Part shown: piece after piece, positions 40,360-48,607 of the stretch
Position numbering within the stretch: position 1 is the stretch's first letter
Layout: every line of letters begins with the position of its first letter
Origin: Deltaproteobacteria bacterium
Lineage (GTDB): Bacteria > Myxococcota > UBA727 > VGSZ01
Direction: 5' to 3'
Assembly (NCBI GenBank): GCA_020850995.1
Contig: JADZDP010000158.1
Location: 19,137-83,136 of the forward strand
Length of the DNA stretch: 64,000 nucleotides
Program-made: the position numbers and the translations under genes
The notes under the pieces: model-generated
What the model was told of the DNA's origin: nothing
Database searches by the model: none
Seen by the model: the letters and a program-made list of their open reading frames with translations, nothing else

Positions 40360-41487
40360 ATGCCTCGCGTGTATCTGTCGTCGCCGCACATGAGCGGCGC
40401 CGAGCAAGGCCTCATCCGGCAGGCCTTCGACGAGAACTGGGTGGCGCCCCTCGGCCCGCACGTCGACGCGTTCGAACGCGAGCTGGCGCACTACGTTGGT
40501 GTTGGCCACGCGGCGGCGCTGTCGGCGGGGACCGCCGCCATCCACCTGGCGCTGCGTCTCCTCGGTGTCGATCGCGACGACGAGGTGCTGTGCTCGAGCC
40601 TCACCTTCTCGGCCAGCGCCAACCCCATCGTGTACCAGGGCGCCGCGCCGGTGTTCATCGACGCGGAGCCGAGCACCTGGAACATGGATCCTGCGCTCTT
40701 GGCCGAGGAGCTCGAGGCGTGCGCGAAGCGTGGCAAGCTGCCAAAGGCCGCCATCGTCGTGGACCTCTACGGCCAGAGCGCCGACTGGGAGCCGATCCGC
40801 ACCGCCTGCGCGCGCCACGACGTGCCGATCATCGAGGATGCTGCCGAGGCGCTCGGCGCTGACTATCGCGGCAAGAAGTGCGGCACCTTCGGGAAGCTCG
40901 GGATCTTCTCGTTCAACGGCAACAAGATCATCACGACCTCTGGTGGTGGCATGTTGGTGTCCGACGACCAGAGCCTGGTAGAGCGCGCGCGCTTTCTGGC
41001 GACGCAAGCGCGGGACCCAGCACCGCACTACGAGCACTCGGCCATCGGCTTCAACTATCGCCTCTCGAACATATGTGCAGCCATTGGACGCGCGCAGCTG
41101 GGCGTGCTCGACGAGCGCGTGGCGGCACGACGCGCGATCTTTCAACGCTACCGCGAGGGTCTCGCCGACCTGCCCGGCATCGCGTTCATGCCGGAAGCAC
41201 CGTGGGGGCGCTCGACACGCTGGCTCACCTGCATCCTCGTCGACGAGGCGGCCTTCGGTGCCTCCCGCGAGGACATCCGGCTCGCGTTGGCGGCCCAAGA
41301 CATCGAGGCGCGGCCAGTGTGGAAGCCCATGCACCAGCAGCCGGTGTTCCGGGGCTGCCGCGTGAGAGGCGGGGCGGTGTCGGCCGGGCTCTTTGAGCGC
41401 GGCTTGTGCCTTCCCTCGGGCAGCAATCTCTCGGTCGATGACCAAGCGCGGGTCATCGACGTCGTCCGCACTATCTCGCGGCGATGA
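40360..41487 (+). CDS. PLP-dependent UDP-4-keto sugar aminotransferase (PglE-like, DegT/DnrJ/EryC1 family)
   Basis: The 375-residue enzyme opens with VYLSSPHMSGAEQGLIRQAFDENWVAPLGP, characteristic of PglE/PseC-type aminotransferases. It contains LSAGTAAIHLAL, IIEDAAEALGA (PLP-ring Asp) and the Schiff-base lysine in SFNGNKIITTSGGG. It would add an amino group at C4 of UDP-4-keto-6-deoxy-GlcNAc. The dehydratase that makes that substrate is the PglF-like gene at 46601. An AAGAGGAG Shine-Dalgarno precedes the ATG. It is the last gene of the operon and overlaps the convergent wbqC-like gene by 17 nt. Confidence 0.9.
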   Translation: MPRVYLSSPHMSGAEQGLIRQAFDENWVAPLGPHVDAFERELAHYVGVGHAAALSAGTAAIHLALRLLGVDRDDEVLCSSLTFSASANPIVYQGAAPVFIDAEPSTWNMDPALLAEELEACAKRGKLPKAAIVVDLYGQSADWEPIRTACARHDVPIIEDAAEALGADYRGKKCGTFGKLGIFSFNGNKIITTSGGGMLVSDDQSLVERARFLATQARDPAPHYEHSAIGFNYRLSNICAAIGRAQLGVLDERVAARRAIFQRYREGLADLPGIAFMPEAPWGRSTRWLTCILVDEAAFGASREDIRLALAAQDIEARPVWKPMHQQPVFRGCRVRGGAVSAGLFERGLCLPSGSNLSVDDQARVIDVVRTISRR

Positions 41488-42157
41488 GCTCGCGGGCCCC
41501 GCGCCCGCAGCCAAAGAGCGCATCCACCACCGACAGGTTCGCGATGAACCCGTGCTGCATGAAGAGCTGCGGGTAGCTCGGCGCGTGGAACTCCTGAAAA
41601 CGCACCTCGATGCCAGCGGCCTCGAAGAGCGCGAGCTCCATGTACAGCCGCCCACCTTGACCCGACAGGTACACCGTGGCGCCAACGGCCTGGCAGATGC
41701 TGACGAGGCGCTCGGTCTGTGTGCCGCTGACCTGCAGCTCCGATGAGCGTCGCGTGGGCATCCGCAGCTCGAGGACCTCGAAGGCCCAGTGCAGCAAGTC
41801 GAGGTCGAGGTCGAGCAGCCGTGTCTGCGTGCCCTCGAGCAGGATCTGTTTGAGCCCCGGCGCGAGCTCCTTGAAGAAGGGCGCCGGGCGGTAGTTGCTC
41901 TCGAGCGCCGCCCACTGCTTGCGGCGCCAATTGGTGCCGGTGTCGATGACGACCTGATCGATGGTCTGGCCGCGCTGCTGCACCACCGGCACTGTCAGCC
42001 ACTGCTTGCCGGTCTGCATCTTGATCTCGTTGCGGTGCTGATGGCCCCGCTCGAGAAACTGCACGTCGTCGAGGTGCACGAGCAGGTCCGAGTGCGCGAC
42101 CTTGTGGAAGAAGCCGAGGTAGGGCAAGAACTGCGGCTGGTGGATCGACACGATCAC
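41471..42157 (-). CDS. WbqC-family protein
   Basis: The 228-residue product matches WbqC-like proteins throughout: the opening IVSIHQPQFLPYLGFFHKVAHSDLLVHLDDVQF, QHRNEIKMQTGKQWLTVPV, and YLSGQGGRLYM. WbqC proteins recur in O-antigen loci and are thought to act in amino-sugar modification or transfer, but their reaction is not established. It starts with GTG inside the stop codon of the GNAT gene (GTGA on the minus strand), so it is the last gene of a three-gene minus-strand unit headed by the initiating transferase. Confidence 0.82.
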   Translation of the reverse strand: MIVSIHQPQFLPYLGFFHKVAHSDLLVHLDDVQFLERGHQHRNEIKMQTGKQWLTVPVVQQRGQTIDQVVIDTGTNWRRKQWAALESNYRPAPFFKELAPGLKQILLEGTQTRLLDLDLDLLHWAFEVLELRMPTRRSSELQVSGTQTERLVSICQAVGATVYLSGQGGRLYMELALFEAAGIEVRFQEFHAPSYPQLFMQHGFIANLSVVDALFGCGRGARELIAAR

Positions 42158-42738
42158 GCGCGTCTGCCTCGCGCACGTGCTGGCGCCGCGCGTACCGCGT
42201 CCTCGCGCAAGAGCCCAAGCAGGACGGTGTCACGCCAGGCCCCGTCGACGAAGTCGTGGCGACGCAGGGTCCCCTCCACCACGAAGCCGAGCTTCTGATA
42301 GAGCCGCAGCGCGCGCGCGTTGTGGTCGAAGACGCGCAACCAAACCCGCTCGAGGTTGAGCGCGTCGAAGGCGTGCCGCACCAAGAGCTGACACGCCTCG
42401 GTGCCGAGCCCGCCGCCCCAGGCGTCTGGGTCGCCGATGCGGATGCGCAATTCCGCCTTGCGCCCCACCCCGTCGATGTCGACGAGGCAGCAGGTGCCCA
42501 CCAGCGTGGGCTGCCCGCGCCGCGCGTCCTCGATGCCGAACCACACCGCGTGCGCGCTGCTCACGGCGGCCTCGAGCCAACGCGCTTGCTCGACGTCGCT
42601 GATGGGCCGCAGCGTGTTCGAGAAGCGCATCACCTCGGGGTCGTTGACCCACGCGCGCAGCTGCTCCAGGTCGGCGCGCTCGAGGGCACGCAGCCGCACC
42701 TTCGTCCCCAACAGTCCGCCTCGTCGCAGCTCGGCCAT
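42154..42738 (-). CDS. GNAT-family N-acetyltransferase (RimJ/PseH-like)
   Basis: The 194-residue protein has a GNAT fold: VRLRALERADLEQLRAWVNDPEVMRF near the start and the acetyl-CoA loop in GGGLGTEACQLLVRHAF at about 120-136, followed by VFDHNARALRLYQKLGFVVEGTLR. This pattern resembles RimJ-type and the PseH/WecD-like acetyltransferases of sugar pathways. Encoded between the initiating sugar transferase and WbqC, it may acetylate a 4-amino sugar nucleotide, duplicating or replacing the PglD-like activity. Its ATG overlaps the upstream stop by one base. Confidence 0.8.
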   Translation of the reverse strand: MAELRRGGLLGTKVRLRALERADLEQLRAWVNDPEVMRFSNTLRPISDVEQARWLEAAVSSAHAVWFGIEDARRGQPTLVGTCCLVDIDGVGRKAELRIRIGDPDAWGGGLGTEACQLLVRHAFDALNLERVWLRVFDHNARALRLYQKLGFVVEGTLRRHDFVDGAWRDTVLLGLLREDAVRAAPARARGRRA

Positions 42739-43472
42739 CAGCTCCTCCTCGTGGTCGCCGGCGGCCCACCTGGAACCTCGCTGACTTTCGGCGCCGTCGC
42801 CTGCTGGCGCAGCATGACGCCGACGGTGCCCGCGAGGATCTTGAGATCGAGCCAGAAGCTCCACTGCGTCACATACTCGGCGTTGATGGCCTGGCGCGTG
42901 GCCCAGTCGTTCTCGAACAACCCGCGCGTCAGCGTCCACGCCGTGCAGCCCGGCGGCATGGCGAAGCGGATCAGATCCTCGTCGCGGTAGGCGGCGAGGT
43001 TCACCGGCAAGTCGGGGCGCGGCCCCACCAGGCTCATCTTGCCGCTGACGACGTGGAAGAGCTGGGGCAGCTCGTCGAGGCGCCAGTCGCGCAGCGCGGC
43101 GCCGATGGGCGTCAGACGCGGATCGCTTCGGGTCACTTCGCCGCGGTACTGCACGAGGCCGTCCGGCTGCTCCGCGCGCATGGAGCGGAACTTCCACATG
43201 GTGAAGAGCTCGCCATCGAGGCCCACGCGCTGTTGGCGCAGCACCACCGGGCCTGGGCTGGTGGCGCGCACCGCCACGCCGACGGCCGCCATCAGGGGCA
43301 GCGCAGCGCCGAGCGCGGCGGAGCCAAGGGCTAGGTCCACGGCCCGCTTGGCGGCCGCGCCCAGGCGCGATCTGCGCCAGGGCAGCCCGCCGGCGCGCGT
43401 CGCCACTGCGGCGCGCACCCGAGCCTGCTGCTCTTCTACGTCGAGCGCCGAGAGGGGCGGGGCTCCTGCCAT
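42738..43472 (-). CDS. Initiating phosphoglycosyl transferase (PglC/WcaJ-like bacterial sugar transferase)
   Basis: The 244-residue protein transfers a sugar-1-phosphate to undecaprenyl phosphate to start each repeat unit. It has the re-entrant hydrophobic helix of small PglC-type enzymes (KRAVDLALGSAALGAALPLMAAV, about 40-62), VLRQQRVGLDGELFTMWKFRSM, the catalytic Asp-Glu pair in DWRLDELPQLFHV and the VGPRPDLP loop. It lacks the N-terminal multi-helix domain of WcaJ/WbaP, so it is the minimal type. Start ATG 43472 is preferred over upstream in-frame codons, whose translation looks random. It heads the minus-strand unit and is divergent from the LamG gene. Confidence 0.9.
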   Translation of the reverse strand: MAGAPPLSALDVEEQQARVRAAVATRAGGLPWRRSRLGAAAKRAVDLALGSAALGAALPLMAAVGVAVRATSPGPVVLRQQRVGLDGELFTMWKFRSMRAEQPDGLVQYRGEVTRSDPRLTPIGAALRDWRLDELPQLFHVVSGKMSLVGPRPDLPVNLAAYRDEDLIRFAMPPGCTAWTLTRGLFENDWATRQAINAEYVTQWSFWLDLKILAGTVGVMLRQQATAPKVSEVPGGPPATTRRS

Positions 43473-43645
43473 CGCGCGAGCGATGTTAGCGGCCAGGAGC
43501 CAGGTAGCAAGATGTGCGACAGCGCAGGCCGATGTGCCGACGAGGAGGCGCGCTCCTCCCCATGTGGGGCCCTGGTGCCTCGAAATCACGCATGCACCGG
43601 CACGATTGGGGCCAGATCCGCTTAAGTGATCGATGCTGGGTGTCG
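43473..43645. promoter_or_regulatory. Divergent intergenic region
   Basis: These 173 bases lie between the start codons of the initiating transferase (minus) and the secreted LamG protein (plus), so both promoters must be here or nearby. No clear box sequences could be recognised. Confidence 0.4.
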
Positions 43646-46534
43646 ATGACCCGCTCAACACTCCCCTGTCTCCTCGCCGCGACCCTGGCCGCGGTGCCGG
43701 CGTTGGCGCAGACGCCCATCGCCGACTGGCACGTCAACGAGACGAGCTGGAACGGTACGGCCAACGAGGTCGCCGACAGCTCGGGCAACGCCTATCACGG
43801 CACGGCGCGCAACGGCGCCACCGCCGTCGACTACGCCGCTCACTTCACCAACGCGGCCGGGTGCTCGGCGTCGACGTCGCCGCAGTGCCAGTACGTCGAC
43901 TTCGGCAACCGCGACATCGGCATCGGCGGCAGCAACGTCGTCACCGTGATGGCGTGGCTACGGTGGACCGGCTCGCCGCAGCAAGGCTCGCCGTGGGCCA
44001 ACGTGGTCTCGAACCAGTCCGCGACCCAGATGGACGTGGGCCAGTTCTGGTTGCAGCACAGCGGCAACAGCACCAGCACGCGCAACGAGTTCTTCGAGTG
44101 GGCGGTGCAGACGCAAAACGGCGGTGGCGGCGGCCGGGTGTACGTGTTCTCGCGTACGAGGCCCCAGGCCAACACCTGGTATCACGTCGCCGGCGTCTAC
44201 GACGGCACCAACGGCAATCGGGTCATCCGCATCTACGTCAACGGCGTCCTCGAGAACACGGCCACGCTGCGCAACAACATCGTGGCCAACAGCTCGGCGT
44301 TTCGCATGCAGATGGGCCAGTGGGCGTACAACCAGGGTGGCTCGGTGGGCAACCGCGCCTTCAACGGCGACGTCGACGAGGGCCGCATCTTCCGCGCGGC
44401 GCTGACGCAGGCGCAGATCCAAGCGCAGATGCGCATCTTCGGCTTGCGCCGGCCCCACGCCCTCGACGACTCCCTGACGGTGGAGGCGAATTCCTCGGAC
44501 ACCGTCGTCGACGTGCTCACCAACGACTCGTCGGAGCCGCCGCCAGGGACCACCGTGGCCGTGCTGAGCGTGGGCGCCGCGAGCTCGGGCACGGCGACCC
44601 TCGTGGGTGGCGTGGTGCGCTACCGCCCGAACGCCAACTTCTTTGGCGCCGATAGCTTCAGCTACACCATGATCGACTCGCTCGGCGCCACCGCCAGCGC
44701 CACCGTCAACGTCAGCGTCGTCGACACCACCGCGCCAGACACGAGCATCGTCAGCGGCCCGCCGCCCATGGACCTGTCGGCGACGGCGGCCTTCGACTTC
44801 GATGCCACCGAGCCGGCCACCTTCCAGTGCAGCCTCGACGGTGGCGCGTTCGCGAGCTGCGCCGACCCTGCCACCTTCGCCAGCCTCGCCGACGGTGGCC
44901 ACAGCTTGCTGGTGCGCGCCGTCGACGGGTCGGGCAACGTCGATGCCACGCCCGCCTCTTGGTCTTGGAGCATCGATGCCACGGCGCCCGTGCTCTTGGG
45001 CTCGAGCTTCTCGATGGACAACCACCCCTTCAGCGAGGCGTCGTTCATCACCTACGTGACGGCGGGCATGACCTTGCACATGAGCGCGAGCGCCAGCGAG
45101 CCGCTCGCCGCCGCGACCTTCCGCTTCGTCGCCGGTGCCACCACCATCGACTTCCCAGGGTCGGTGGCGGGCACCTCTGCCACCCTCGATGAGCTGCTCT
45201 CGTCGACGCCGCCGCCAGGCGACTATGCCGCCAGCGTGGTGCTCACCGACGGCGTGGGCAACACCTCGGTGACCGCGATCAGCCTACCGTCGCCTGGGTT
45301 CAGCGCCGCGGCGAAGGTGCCGAGCCCGTGCGTCATGTTGACCGAGGCTGGGGTCGAGTGGGGGACCGACTTCGACGGCGACGGTCAGCCCGGCGCCAGC
45401 GCCGCCTATCCCGCGGGATGGGACTGCGACGACACCAATCCGACCATCCGCTACAACGCGCCGGAGATCCCTGGTGATGGCGCCGCCAACGGCTGCCAGG
45501 GCAGCGACGCGCCCGTCGATGAGTCAACCGGCGTGTTCGTCTCCATGAGCGGATCGTCCGCAGGGGCGGGGACACGTGCATCGCCAATGTCGGGCCTCCC
45601 GGCGGCTCTGGCGTTGGCGTCGGCGAGCGGTCGCAGCGTCTATCTCGCGGAAGGGACGTACGATGACGAGGGATCGTCCCTCGTCATCGACGTACCGCTC
45701 ATCGGGTCCTTCGACGGGAGTTGGCGCCGGGTGCCGCTGGCGGTGAGCACGACCGTGAGCTTGACGCAGCCCGCGCTTTTCACGACGCGGCTCGTGGCGG
45801 GTGTGGAGCTCGACCTCACCGCTGCCTCACAGATGGAGGTGGCTGATAGCTACTGGGGCACGGAGATCACGGACGGCCGCGTCGTTGGCGGAGATGACCT
45901 CTGGGTTATGGAAAAATTGGTGCTCACACGCACTGCTGTCGAGGGGCCGCGCATCACGGTCGATGGCGCCGCGCTCATCGTGCTCCACAGCGAGGTGGGT
46001 TCGCTCACGCTCAATTCCGGAGTCGCTGGGCTCAAAAGGTCCTCACTGCTTGGCTCCCTGTCGGTTTTCAACAGCACCTTCACCGCAGCGCGCAGCTTCA
46101 TTTCCGGGAGAGTGACCTCTGTCGGAGGGGTCTTTCGCGTCGGCAACAGCACCTTCCGCGCGGCCGGGGCGACGGCGGCCATCACCGCCTCGGGTGGGGC
46201 CGTCATCTTCGTGAACGACATCTTCGAGGGAGCGGCGACGGGGCTCGCCCACGACGGCACGACGATTGTCGTCGTGCGAAACGATCTCTTTGACGTGAGC
46301 TGCCAGGTGCAGGTGTCGGGCGTGTGCCTCAGCAACGTGTGCGGCACCAACGGCAACCGCTGCGGTCCCGCGGGGTTCGCTGGGCCAAGCGGGCCGGAGC
46401 TCGCCGCGGGCTCGCTGGCCATCGACGGGGGCATCGGCTTCGAGGACGCGGCGGTCCAGACGACCAACGTCGTCGACCTCGACGGCCAGTGCGTCGCCGG
46501 CGCCCCGGACATCGGCGCCGACGAGCTGCCGTAG
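43646..46534 (+). CDS. Secreted multidomain surface protein: LamG, Ig-like, MopE-type metal motif, parallel beta-helix
   Basis: The 962-residue protein has a signal peptide ending PALAQ. A LamG/concanavalin-like domain follows (about 22-265; 'WYHVAGVYDGTNGNRVIRIYVNG' is typical). Next come a cadherin-like tandem module (about 270-360) and an Ig-like domain with ECSLDGGAFASC-type repeats (about 361-448). A calcium/copper motif DFDGDGQPG...WDCDDTNPTI (about 572-600) resembles the MopE repeat common in Myxococcota. The last 330 residues look like a right-handed beta-helix, as in polysaccharide lyases and glycan-binding proteins. It may bind or trim the exported polymer. The region around 45540-46330 has lower GC. 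ATG 43646 is chosen for the signal peptide. Confidence 0.82.
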   Translation: MTRSTLPCLLAATLAAVPALAQTPIADWHVNETSWNGTANEVADSSGNAYHGTARNGATAVDYAAHFTNAAGCSASTSPQCQYVDFGNRDIGIGGSNVVTVMAWLRWTGSPQQGSPWANVVSNQSATQMDVGQFWLQHSGNSTSTRNEFFEWAVQTQNGGGGGRVYVFSRTRPQANTWYHVAGVYDGTNGNRVIRIYVNGVLENTATLRNNIVANSSAFRMQMGQWAYNQGGSVGNRAFNGDVDEGRIFRAALTQAQIQAQMRIFGLRRPHALDDSLTVEANSSDTVVDVLTNDSSEPPPGTTVAVLSVGAASSGTATLVGGVVRYRPNANFFGADSFSYTMIDSLGATASATVNVSVVDTTAPDTSIVSGPPPMDLSATAAFDFDATEPATFQCSLDGGAFASCADPATFASLADGGHSLLVRAVDGSGNVDATPASWSWSIDATAPVLLGSSFSMDNHPFSEASFITYVTAGMTLHMSASASEPLAAATFRFVAGATTIDFPGSVAGTSATLDELLSSTPPPGDYAASVVLTDGVGNTSVTAISLPSPGFSAAAKVPSPCVMLTEAGVEWGTDFDGDGQPGASAAYPAGWDCDDTNPTIRYNAPEIPGDGAANGCQGSDAPVDESTGVFVSMSGSSAGAGTRASPMSGLPAALALASASGRSVYLAEGTYDDEGSSLVIDVPLIGSFDGSWRRVPLAVSTTVSLTQPALFTTRLVAGVELDLTAASQMEVADSYWGTEITDGRVVGGDDLWVMEKLVLTRTAVEGPRITVDGAALIVLHSEVGSLTLNSGVAGLKRSSLLGSLSVFNSTFTAARSFISGRVTSVGGVFRVGNSTFRAAGATAAITASGGAVIFVNDIFEGAATGLAHDGTTIVVVRNDLFDVSCQVQVSGVCLSNVCGTNGNRCGPAGFAGPSGPELAAGSLAIDGGIGFEDAAVQTTNVVDLDGQCVAGAPDIGADELP

Positions 46535-46600
46535 ACACCACGACGCTCCCACCTCATCGGGCAGCCGTCATCCGCGCCCAGGCGCGCAGGGCCAAGCTCA

Positions 46601-48607
46601 ATGCGCAACCCCCTAGCCCCCACCCGCCCACCGCGACAGAACACTCCCGCCCCCCGCGGCCACGAACGCCCGATGACCAACCCCCCGCGCCCCTGGTGGG
46701 CCTTCCTCCTGAAGCGCCCCATGCACTTCGCCCTCGACGCGGCGGTGCTCTTGGGCGTCTTCCTCTTGGCCTACCTGCTGCGCTTCGAGTTCCGGGTCCC
46801 CCAATACTGGTGGGAGCGCGCCTTGGTGCAGGCGCCGGTGGTGGTGCTCACGCAGCTCGCGGCGCTGCGCTTCTTCGGCGTCTACGCCTTCATCTGGCGC
46901 TACGTGGGCATCCACGAGATCGGCGCCTTCTTCAAGGCCGTGCTCGTCGCCACCGTGCCGCTGGTGGCCGTGCGCTTCATCCACCTCGGCCCCAAAGAGA
47001 TCGCGCTGGTCCCGCTCTCGGTGGTGGTGATGGACACCATCTTCGCCTTCGGCGGCACGCTCGGCCTGCGCGTCTTGCGCCGCACCCTCTACGAGCTCTT
47101 CGAAAAGAGGAACGCCGCCGCCGCCAAGCGCAAGAAGCGCACCATCCTCATCGGCGCCGGCCGCGCGGGCGCCTTGGCCGCGCGCGAGATCGTGGGCCGC
47201 GCCGACAGCGACCTCGAGGTGGTGGGCTTCGTCGACGACGACCGCGACAAGCACGGCTCCGCCATCCAGGGCGTCAAGGTGCTCGGCAGCACCGCCGACC
47301 TGCCGCACCTGGTGCGCGAGCAGCACATCGAGCAGGTGGTCATCACCATCGCGCGCGCCGCGCGCCAAGACTTCCGCCGCATCGTCGACACCTGCGAGCG
47401 CATCCCGGTGAAGGCGCGCGTCATCCCGGGCCTGTTCGAGCTCTTGCAGGGCAACGTCAGCGTCACCCGCATCCGCGACGTGCAGGTAGAAGACCTGCTC
47501 GGCCGCGAGCCCGTGCAGCTCGACCACGAGCTCATCGGCCGCTTCCTCACCGGGCGCGTCGTCATGGTGTCGGGTGCGGGCGGCTCCATCGGCTCCGAGC
47601 TGGCGCGCCAGGTGGCGCGCGTGGGGCCTAAGGAGCTCTTGCTCGTCGAGCGCGCCGAGGGGCCGCTCTTCGAGATCGACCGCGAGCTGCGCGCGGCCTA
47701 CCCGAACGTCCCAGTGACGCCGCTCATCGCCGACGTGGGCGACGAGACGCGCATCGACGCGCTGTTCGCGCGCCACACGCCCGAGGTGGTCATCCACGCC
47801 GCCGCCCACAAGCACGTGCCGATGATGGAGCAGAACCCCGGTGAGGCCATCAAGAACAACGTGGTGGGCACGCGCACCTTCGCGCGCACCGCCGGCCGCC
47901 ACGGCGCCGCCTGCTTCGTGCTCATCTCCACCGACAAGGCGGTGCGCCCCACCTCGGTCATGGGCGCGTCCAAGCGCGTGGCCGAGCTGGTGGTGCAAGA
48001 CCTCGATCGGCAGTTCGAGCGCACCACGTTCGTGGCGGTGCGCTTCGGCAACGTGCTCGGCAGCGCCGGCAGCGTCATCCCCATCTTCCGCGAGCAGATC
48101 TTGAAGGGCGGCCCCGTCACCGTCACGCACCCCGACATGGTCCGCTACTTCATGACCATCCCCGAGGCCTCGCAGCTCGTGTTGCAGGCGGGCGCCATGG
48201 GGGCGGGCGGTGAGATCTTCGTGCTCGACATGGGCGAGCCCGTGAAGATCGTCGACCTCGCCAAAGACATGATCCGCCTCTCGGGCCTCAAGCCCTTCGA
48301 GGACATCGCCATCGAGTTCACCGGCATGCGCCCGGGCGAGAAGCTCTTCGAGGAGCTCGAGGCCCACGGCGAGGGGCTCGAGAAGACGCGCCACCCGAAG
48401 ATCATGATCGGCCAGCTCCAGCCCGCCGACAGCGACGCGCTCGAGGAGGGCGTGCGCCGGCTGGTGGGCGCGGCCGACAAGGGCGACGCCGACGAGGTGC
48501 GCGCGCTGCTCGGCGCCGTGGTGCCCGAGGCCACGCTCGGCGCACAGGCCAAGGCGAGCGCATCGGTCGCAACGTTGGCGCCGCGCCCGGCCGCCATCAG
48601 CGCCTAG
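46601..48607 (+). CDS. Membrane-bound UDP-GlcNAc 4,6-dehydratase (PglF/WbpM/CapD-type)
   Basis: The 668-residue protein has four predicted N-terminal membrane helices (about 42-160), an NAD-binding linker domain (ILIGAGRAGALAAREI, about 185) and the catalytic SDR domain from about 325 (VMVSGAGGSIGSELARQ). As in FlaA1/WbpM/PglF, the usual catalytic tyrosine is methionine: STDKAVRPTSVMGASK has M-x-x-x-K with Asp and Lys upstream. FTGMRPGEKLFEEL confirms the group. It would convert UDP-GlcNAc to the 4-keto-6-deoxy sugar used by the PglE-like aminotransferase. ATG 46673 is an alternative start. Its 3' end overlaps the convergent gene by 11 nt. Confidence 0.92.
   Translation: MRNPLAPTRPPRQNTPAPRGHERPMTNPPRPWWAFLLKRPMHFALDAAVLLGVFLLAYLLRFEFRVPQYWWERALVQAPVVVLTQLAALRFFGVYAFIWRYVGIHEIGAFFKAVLVATVPLVAVRFIHLGPKEIALVPLSVVVMDTIFAFGGTLGLRVLRRTLYELFEKRNAAAAKRKKRTILIGAGRAGALAAREIVGRADSDLEVVGFVDDDRDKHGSAIQGVKVLGSTADLPHLVREQHIEQVVITIARAARQDFRRIVDTCERIPVKARVIPGLFELLQGNVSVTRIRDVQVEDLLGREPVQLDHELIGRFLTGRVVMVSGAGGSIGSELARQVARVGPKELLLVERAEGPLFEIDRELRAAYPNVPVTPLIADVGDETRIDALFARHTPEVVIHAAAHKHVPMMEQNPGEAIKNNVVGTRTFARTAGRHGAACFVLISTDKAVRPTSVMGASKRVAELVVQDLDRQFERTTFVAVRFGNVLGSAGSVIPIFREQILKGGPVTVTHPDMVRYFMTIPEASQLVLQAGAMGAGGEIFVLDMGEPVKIVDLAKDMIRLSGLKPFEDIAIEFTGMRPGEKLFEELEAHGEGLEKTRHPKIMIGQLQPADSDALEEGVRRLVGAADKGDADEVRALLGAVVPEATLGAQAKASASVATLAPRPAAISA

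Noticed and set aside
41880..41900. ops-like element (GGCGGTAG) for RfaH
   Set aside because: It is incomplete, lies within the wbqC-like gene on the opposite strand, and is not in a leader.
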